From contig NZ_JANZYP010000028.1 of NCBI RefSeq assembly GCF_025506355.1, positions 37,818-101,817 on the forward strand: DNA of 64,000 bases, read 5' to 3'. Under the pieces are notes generated by a model that saw nothing but the letters and a program-made list of their open reading frames with translations, was not told the origin of the DNA and searched no databases. Both the position numbers and the translations under genes were made by a program. This document shows, piece by piece, positions 60,400 through 64,000 of this stretch; the stretch's first letter is position 1; the number at the start of each line of letters is the position of its first letter. This DNA is from Sphaerisporangium corydalis (lineage in GTDB: Bacteria; Actinomycetota; Actinomycetes; Streptosporangiales; Streptosporangiaceae).

Positions 60400-60615
60400 C
60401 ACCCCCTCTATTGCGCCACGGCCCCGGCCGGTTCACGAAAGACCGGAAACAGATCTGTGCAGCGCATCGAGTGGAGCGGGACGGCAGAGGTGCGCCCTCG
60501 CGGGGACCGAACTCGCGGACTCGACGCCGACGACAGCCGACCCGACATGGACGGCGGGGCGCAGCGGCACAATTCCCCACTTGATCGGTAGGTTCAATTG
60601 GGATTCGATGAGGTC

Positions 60616-62187
60616 ATGTCATCGCGCAAGCCACATCGTCACCGATCGAAACTCTTGGTAGCCCTGCTTGTCGCATCCGCGAGCACCACCTACGCGGGTG
60701 TGAAACTCGACAGTTCGCCGGCGTCGGCAGCGACGACCCAGCCCAACATCGTCTTCATCCTCACCGATGACCTCAACGAGGACGTCTTCGGCAAGGACGC
60801 CGGGCTCCGAACACTCCTGACCAGTCAGGGCACGACATTCAACAAACAGTTCGTCGAACTGTCGCTGTGCTGTCCGTCTCGAACCTCCACGCTGCGCGGG
60901 CAGTTCGCCCACAACACGGGCATCTACACCAACGAGGCCGCCTCCGGCGGCGGATTCCAGTCTGTCCACAGCAAAGGACTGGAGGACTCGACCGTCGCCA
61001 CCTGGCTGCAAAGCGCCGGGTACCGCACCGGGTTCTTCGGCAAATACCTCAACGGGTACCCCAACGGAGCGCCCAGCAGTACCTACATTCCGCCTGGGTG
61101 GACGCGCTGGTTCAGCCCCAACGGCGGAAGCCCGTATTCGGAGTACAACTACGACGTCAACGACAATGGCACGACGGTCCACTTCGGCAGCGCGCCGGCG
61201 GACTACGGCGTTGACGTGATCTCTCGCAGGCTGACCACGTTCATCAAGAACACCACCACCGACTACCCGAACAAGCCATTCTTCACCTACGTCGCCCCCT
61301 ACATCCCACACGGACCAGCGACGCCGCCGCCGCGCTACGACGGCATCTACCCCAACGCCAAGGCTCCACGAACTCCGTCTTTCAACGAGGACGACGTCAG
61401 CGACAAGCCGGCCTGGATCCGGAACAAACCCAAGCTCACCGCCGCCCAGATCAACAAGATCGACGCCTTCTACGAAAAGCGCAGAGAATCCCTGCGCTCG
61501 GTCGCCGACCTCGTCCAGGACACGATCGACGCTCTGCAGGCGCAAGGCGTGCTCGACAACACCTACATCGTCTTCACGTCGGACAACGGCTTCCACCAGG
61601 GCCAGCACCGCCTGAACTCCGGCAAGAACACCGCCTTCGAGGAAGATCTCAACGTCCCGCTGGTCATCCGCGGACCCGGCGTCCCCGCCGGGGCGGTCGT
61701 CAACGCCTTCACCCTCAACGTCGACCTCGCACCGACCTTCGCCGAACTGGCCGGAGCGACCGCGCCCGCCTTCGTCGACGGCCGCTCACTCGTGCCGTTC
61801 CTGCGCGGTACCACACCATCGCCATGGCGCCTGGCGTTCCTCAACGAGCATGCCGGCCCCCGCACCCTGAACACCAACACCCAGAACAACCTACTGGAAC
61901 CCCAAGATCCCGGCGACGCACAAGCGCTCGCCACCGGAGGCGCCCCCGTCTACGTCGGCCTGCGGGCCAAACCCAACACGCTCGGCGTGAACGCGGCGTT
62001 GAACTACGTCGCCTACAACACCGGCGAACATGAGCTGTACGACCTGTCCGCCGACCCCTACCAGCTCGACAACTCCTACGACAGCGCCGGCCTGGCGCTC
62101 AAACAGAGGCTCGAAACCTGGGTCACCAGCCTCAAGAGCGCCTCCGGGCAGGCACTACGAGACGCGGAAGAGAACCCGCCCCAGTAG
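60616..62187 (+). CDS. Secreted sulfatase (formylglycine-dependent)
   Basis: An enzyme of 523 aa with an N-terminal signal (HRSKLLVALLVASASTTYAGVKL). Metal site FILTDDLNED and the sulfatase signature CCPSRTSTLRG, in which C85 should become formylglycine; later TSDNGFHQGQHRL. Type I alkaline-phosphatase superfamily. ATG 60616 after GAGG is chosen over TTG 60598. The gene is richer in A/T third bases than its neighbours, so lateral transfer is possible. The formylglycine-generating enzyme is not in the window. Confidence 0.87.
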   Translation: MSSRKPHRHRSKLLVALLVASASTTYAGVKLDSSPASAATTQPNIVFILTDDLNEDVFGKDAGLRTLLTSQGTTFNKQFVELSLCCPSRTSTLRGQFAHNTGIYTNEAASGGGFQSVHSKGLEDSTVATWLQSAGYRTGFFGKYLNGYPNGAPSSTYIPPGWTRWFSPNGGSPYSEYNYDVNDNGTTVHFGSAPADYGVDVISRRLTTFIKNTTTDYPNKPFFTYVAPYIPHGPATPPPRYDGIYPNAKAPRTPSFNEDDVSDKPAWIRNKPKLTAAQINKIDAFYEKRRESLRSVADLVQDTIDALQAQGVLDNTYIVFTSDNGFHQGQHRLNSGKNTAFEEDLNVPLVIRGPGVPAGAVVNAFTLNVDLAPTFAELAGATAPAFVDGRSLVPFLRGTTPSPWRLAFLNEHAGPRTLNTNTQNNLLEPQDPGDAQALATGGAPVYVGLRAKPNTLGVNAALNYVAYNTGEHELYDLSADPYQLDNSYDSAGLALKQRLETWVTSLKSASGQALRDAEENPPQ

Positions 62188-62288
62188 AGGACCCATCGCG
62201 GTGCGGCGGGCACACCGGCGGCCGGGGCGGAAATGACTGTGGGCACCCCCCGTCAAGTGGAGAGTGCCCAGGTCATCGGCCTTGGCCG

Positions 62289-62365
62289 TGGTGCGCCGCC
62301 AGGGACTCGAACCCCGGACCCGCTGATTAAGAGTCAGCTGCTCTAACCAACTGAGCTAGCGGCGC
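62289..62365 (-). tRNA. tRNA-Lys (anticodon CUU), CCA encoded
   Basis: A complete cloverleaf: acceptor stem GCGCCGC/GCGGCGC, D-arm GCTCAGTTGGTTAGAGC, anticodon loop GACTCTTAATC with anticodon CTT, and T-arm GGGGTTCGAGTCCC. The 3' ACCA is encoded. Confidence 0.95.
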
Positions 62366-62448
62366 GTGACTACGGTGACTTTAGCAGTCTGGGCCAGGGT
62401 CCGCACATCGGCGGGTCGGCCGTGGCCACCGCTTCGGGGGTGGGCGGG

Positions 62449-63108
62449 TCAGTCGCCGATGACGGTGACCGGGACCACCGAGGACGCCGAGACCGGCGGG
62501 GTGACCGTCGCGGGAGGCGAGGCGGGGGTCGAGTCGTAGACGCCCCAGGCACCCGCGGAGAAGGGGACGGGCTGGTCCTTCTTGCCGACGCCGGGGCCCC
62601 ACTTGGTGATGACGTAGTCCACGTCGATGTGGCCGGCGCCGAAGCCGGTGACCACGAGGGACGAGTCGCTGAAGGATCCGCCGGTCAGCTCCGCGAAGGT
62701 CCGCCCGTCGATGTCGAGCATGACGCCGCTCTCGGAGGGGATGCCCGGGCCACGGTCACCGATGAAGAAGGGCGCCTTCTTGCCGTTGTAGGTGACGTAG
62801 CCCTCGGTTCCGAGGGGCCAGCTCGGGCTGGCGAACAGGCCCTTCTGCATCGGCTTGCCGATGGCCGGAAGGCCCGTGTCACCCATGCGGCCGGAGGAGT
62901 CGTCCCAGAAGTACGAGGCCTTGGTGGAGCCGGTGAGGAGGGCGGTCTTGGTGGCCTGGGCGGTCACGGCGACGACGGGGGAGTCGTCGGCGTGGGCCGA
63001 GACGGTGGTGCAGACGGCGGTTGCGCAGATCGCGGTGGTGCAGGCCAGCGTGGCGCTGACGATGCCGGAGGTCCATCGGCATTTGGGGGTGCTCGTGAAA
63101 AAAGACAT
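62449..63108 (-). CDS. Secreted RlpA-like double-psi beta-barrel protein
   Basis: A protein of 219 aa with a signal peptide (IVSATLACTTAICATAVCTTVSAHA). The domain carries YVTYNGKKAPFFIGDRGPGIPSESGVMLDIDGRTFAELTGG, whose DRGP and LDI elements match DPBB/RlpA or expansin-like wall proteins, followed by HIDVDYVITKWGPG. A Pro/Ser/Val-rich tail follows. It lies behind a c-di-AMP riboswitch, which fits a cell-wall role. Confidence 0.75.
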   Translation of the reverse strand: MSFFTSTPKCRWTSGIVSATLACTTAICATAVCTTVSAHADDSPVVAVTAQATKTALLTGSTKASYFWDDSSGRMGDTGLPAIGKPMQKGLFASPSWPLGTEGYVTYNGKKAPFFIGDRGPGIPSESGVMLDIDGRTFAELTGGSFSDSSLVVTGFGAGHIDVDYVITKWGPGVGKKDQPVPFSAGAWGVYDSTPASPPATVTPPVSASSVVPVTVIGD

Positions 63109-63424
63109 GGGGCGACAGATCTTTCGTCAGAAGACAAGGGGACCCGCGCTCCGAGTCGTGCAGGGATCGGTGCGGGGGATGGAAGGCGCTGTCACCGGAT
63201 GGGTATGCCGAAGGCAGGGGTGCCGTCGCCGGCGATGATCGCGCGTTTCCGTTCGGGTCGGTCAGGGTGGCAGGGCCACCTTGTGTCGCGAAGGGCGAGG
63301 GAGTCGCCCGGTGGACGGCTGCTACCAGCCGACTAGTCCGCCGCTTCTGACGGCGTGACCGGGGCTTAGGGTTGCCCGGCAGACGGACTGCGCGAAGTGG
63401 AGTTCTCCACTCGGATCTCCTCTC
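63109..63424 (-). other. Long 5' leader between riboswitch and coding start
   Basis: About 316 bases with no convincing ORF. It includes a CGCCGTCAGAAGCGGCG-type hairpin (about 63332-63350) that could act as the expression platform. Confidence 0.5.
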
Positions 63425-63545
63425 CAATGACGTCTACCGGGTTAGCTGACGGATTCGGGCTTGGAGTCTGCCCTACCGCTTTCGCGGATTCACCCCAGTG
63501 AACTTGGGTCCCCGGCTCCCCGAGCCTGTGGCGGCTCGTGGATTC
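63425..63545 (-). ncRNA. ydaO-yuaA (c-di-AMP) riboswitch
   Basis: The minus strand shows the conserved blocks in order: GGAGCCGGGGACCCA, GGGGTGAATC, a variable GCGAAAGC hairpin, CCCGAATCCGTCAGCTAACC and GTAGAC, followed by GGAGAGGAG. These are the consensus cores of the class. It controls cell-wall hydrolase genes in many actinomycetes by binding cyclic di-AMP and closing expression. Confidence 0.9.
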
Positions 63546-63600
63546 GACGTTGAGGCGGCGGCCTTCCGGCTGAAGACCAGGTCACCACCTCTTTAGGTGG

Positions 63601-63720
63601 ATCAAACCTTACCTATCAAGTCAGGACAAAGCAAACGAAAGCACTACAAAGCATTATTAGATCTACCTTACGACCCTAAACACCAAGATTCAGGACAACA
63701 AGGCTGATAACGCCCTAAGT
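63601..63720 (-). promoter_or_regulatory. A+T-rich promoter region of the riboswitch transcript
   Basis: About 120 bp of unusually low G+C compared with the rest of the window, just upstream of the riboswitch. TCAGGACAA occurs twice (near 63623 and 63691). Exact promoter boxes were not assigned. Confidence 0.5.
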
Positions 63721-63757
63721 CCTGCCCGGCAACGCCTCGACACGGCCAGAGGGAGTG

Positions 63758-63963
63758 TCACGGGGCCCAGAAGGTGCGCCCGGCGAGGAAGCGGTAGAGG
63801 AAGTGGGGCGACCAGGAGCAGGGGCGAGGGGCCGAGGCCCACAGACCGATGCCGGAGGCGAGAAGCCCGAGAAGGCAGGCCAAGCGAAGGCGAGGAACCG
63901 AGAGGCCGAAGGCGGGAGTGGAGGCGAGGGACGGAGGGGGTGGAGGTGGGTGGGGAAAAGAGT
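63758..63963 (-). other. Open frame without a start, meaning uncertain
   Basis: The minus strand stays open for about 69 codons (ending LYRFLAGRTFWAP) with no start codon inside the window. The plus strand is strongly purine-rich. It could be the tail of a gene cut by the window end or a chance frame in biased sequence. Confidence 0.25.
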
Positions 63964-63964
63964 C

Positions 63965-64000
63965 GGGGGGGGGGGGGGCCCCCCCCCCCCCCCCCCCCCC
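63965..64000. other. G14 then C22 homopolymer run at the window end
   Basis: Fourteen G followed by twenty-two C, with no other base. Such a run has no known counterpart in bacterial genes and looks like a sequencing or scaffolding artefact. Confidence 0.8.

Noticed and set aside
62381..63427. Plus-strand and alternative minus-strand ORFs over the DPBB gene and its leader
   Set aside because: Gly/Arg-rich shadows; the signal peptide and DRGP motif occur only in the chosen frame, and the leader is explained by the riboswitch.

Overview
The window is about 72% G+C, with GTG starts, dense ATGA/GTGA stop-start overlaps, SARP, LuxR/LAL and FCD-GntR regulators, and a c-di-AMP riboswitch ahead of a secreted wall protein. 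This points to an actinomycete, most likely of the Streptosporangiales (Nonomuraea/Actinomadura-like); the genus is inference.

Region 1 (1-24.1 kb) is a ribosomal-peptide (RiPP) cluster of the azole-forming TOMM class with an NHLP-type precursor. It has a fused leader-binding/YcaO cyclodehydratase, a SagB-type azoline dehydrogenase, an HlyD-like protein and two NHLM ABC transporters (one with a C39 peptidase). Two YciI-like paralogues follow. An opposite operon holds a P450, a methyltransferase and a small membrane protein. The precursor is 124 aa and ends in the core NCCCCPCCCCT. A DrrAB-like exporter, a second P450 with an abnormal I-helix, an overlapping set amine oxidase/Rieske oxygenase/alpha-beta hydrolase/VOC protein, a small membrane protein and a flavin-dependent halogenase complete it. 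TACGTA-type palindromes recur in its control regions. The predicted product is a poly-thiazole peptide with further oxidation, methylation and possibly chlorination.

Region 2 (23.5-34.6 kb) starts with a secreted protein gene. It then holds, on the minus strand, what looks like a separate and possibly undescribed peptide system: a 66-aa precursor-like peptide rich in Cys, Trp and Tyr, a MauD/TlpA-like redoxin, an ABC transporter, a MauE-like membrane protein, an S26 signal peptidase and a SARP regulator. A LuxR-type ATPase lies upstream, divergent from another LuxR gene and an EEP hydrolase.

Region 3 (34.6-47.4 kb) is metabolic: a MetNIQ importer, then a GntR-controlled aromatic-acid catabolic cluster. 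The latter contains galB-, galC- and galD-like genes for the lower gallate pathway, a type I extradiol (VOC) dioxygenase, an SsuABC-like importer and a secreted tannase-family esterase. ATTGTTGACAAT palindromes precede three transcription units. A dehydrogenase gene at the head is internally deleted.

Region 4 (47.4-64 kb) is mixed: two TetR regulators with strong palindromic operators, an SDR protein, a flavin hydroxylase, a MarR/MFS efflux pair, a truncated hydrolase, a GNAT protein and a split pentapeptide-repeat gene. A sigma-factor/ABC-2 operon ends in tandem mini-ORFs linked by overlapping stops and starts. A sulfatase, tRNA-Lys(CUU) and a DPBB-type secreted protein under a ydaO riboswitch follow. 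The last 36 bases are pure G then pure C and look like an assembly artefact.
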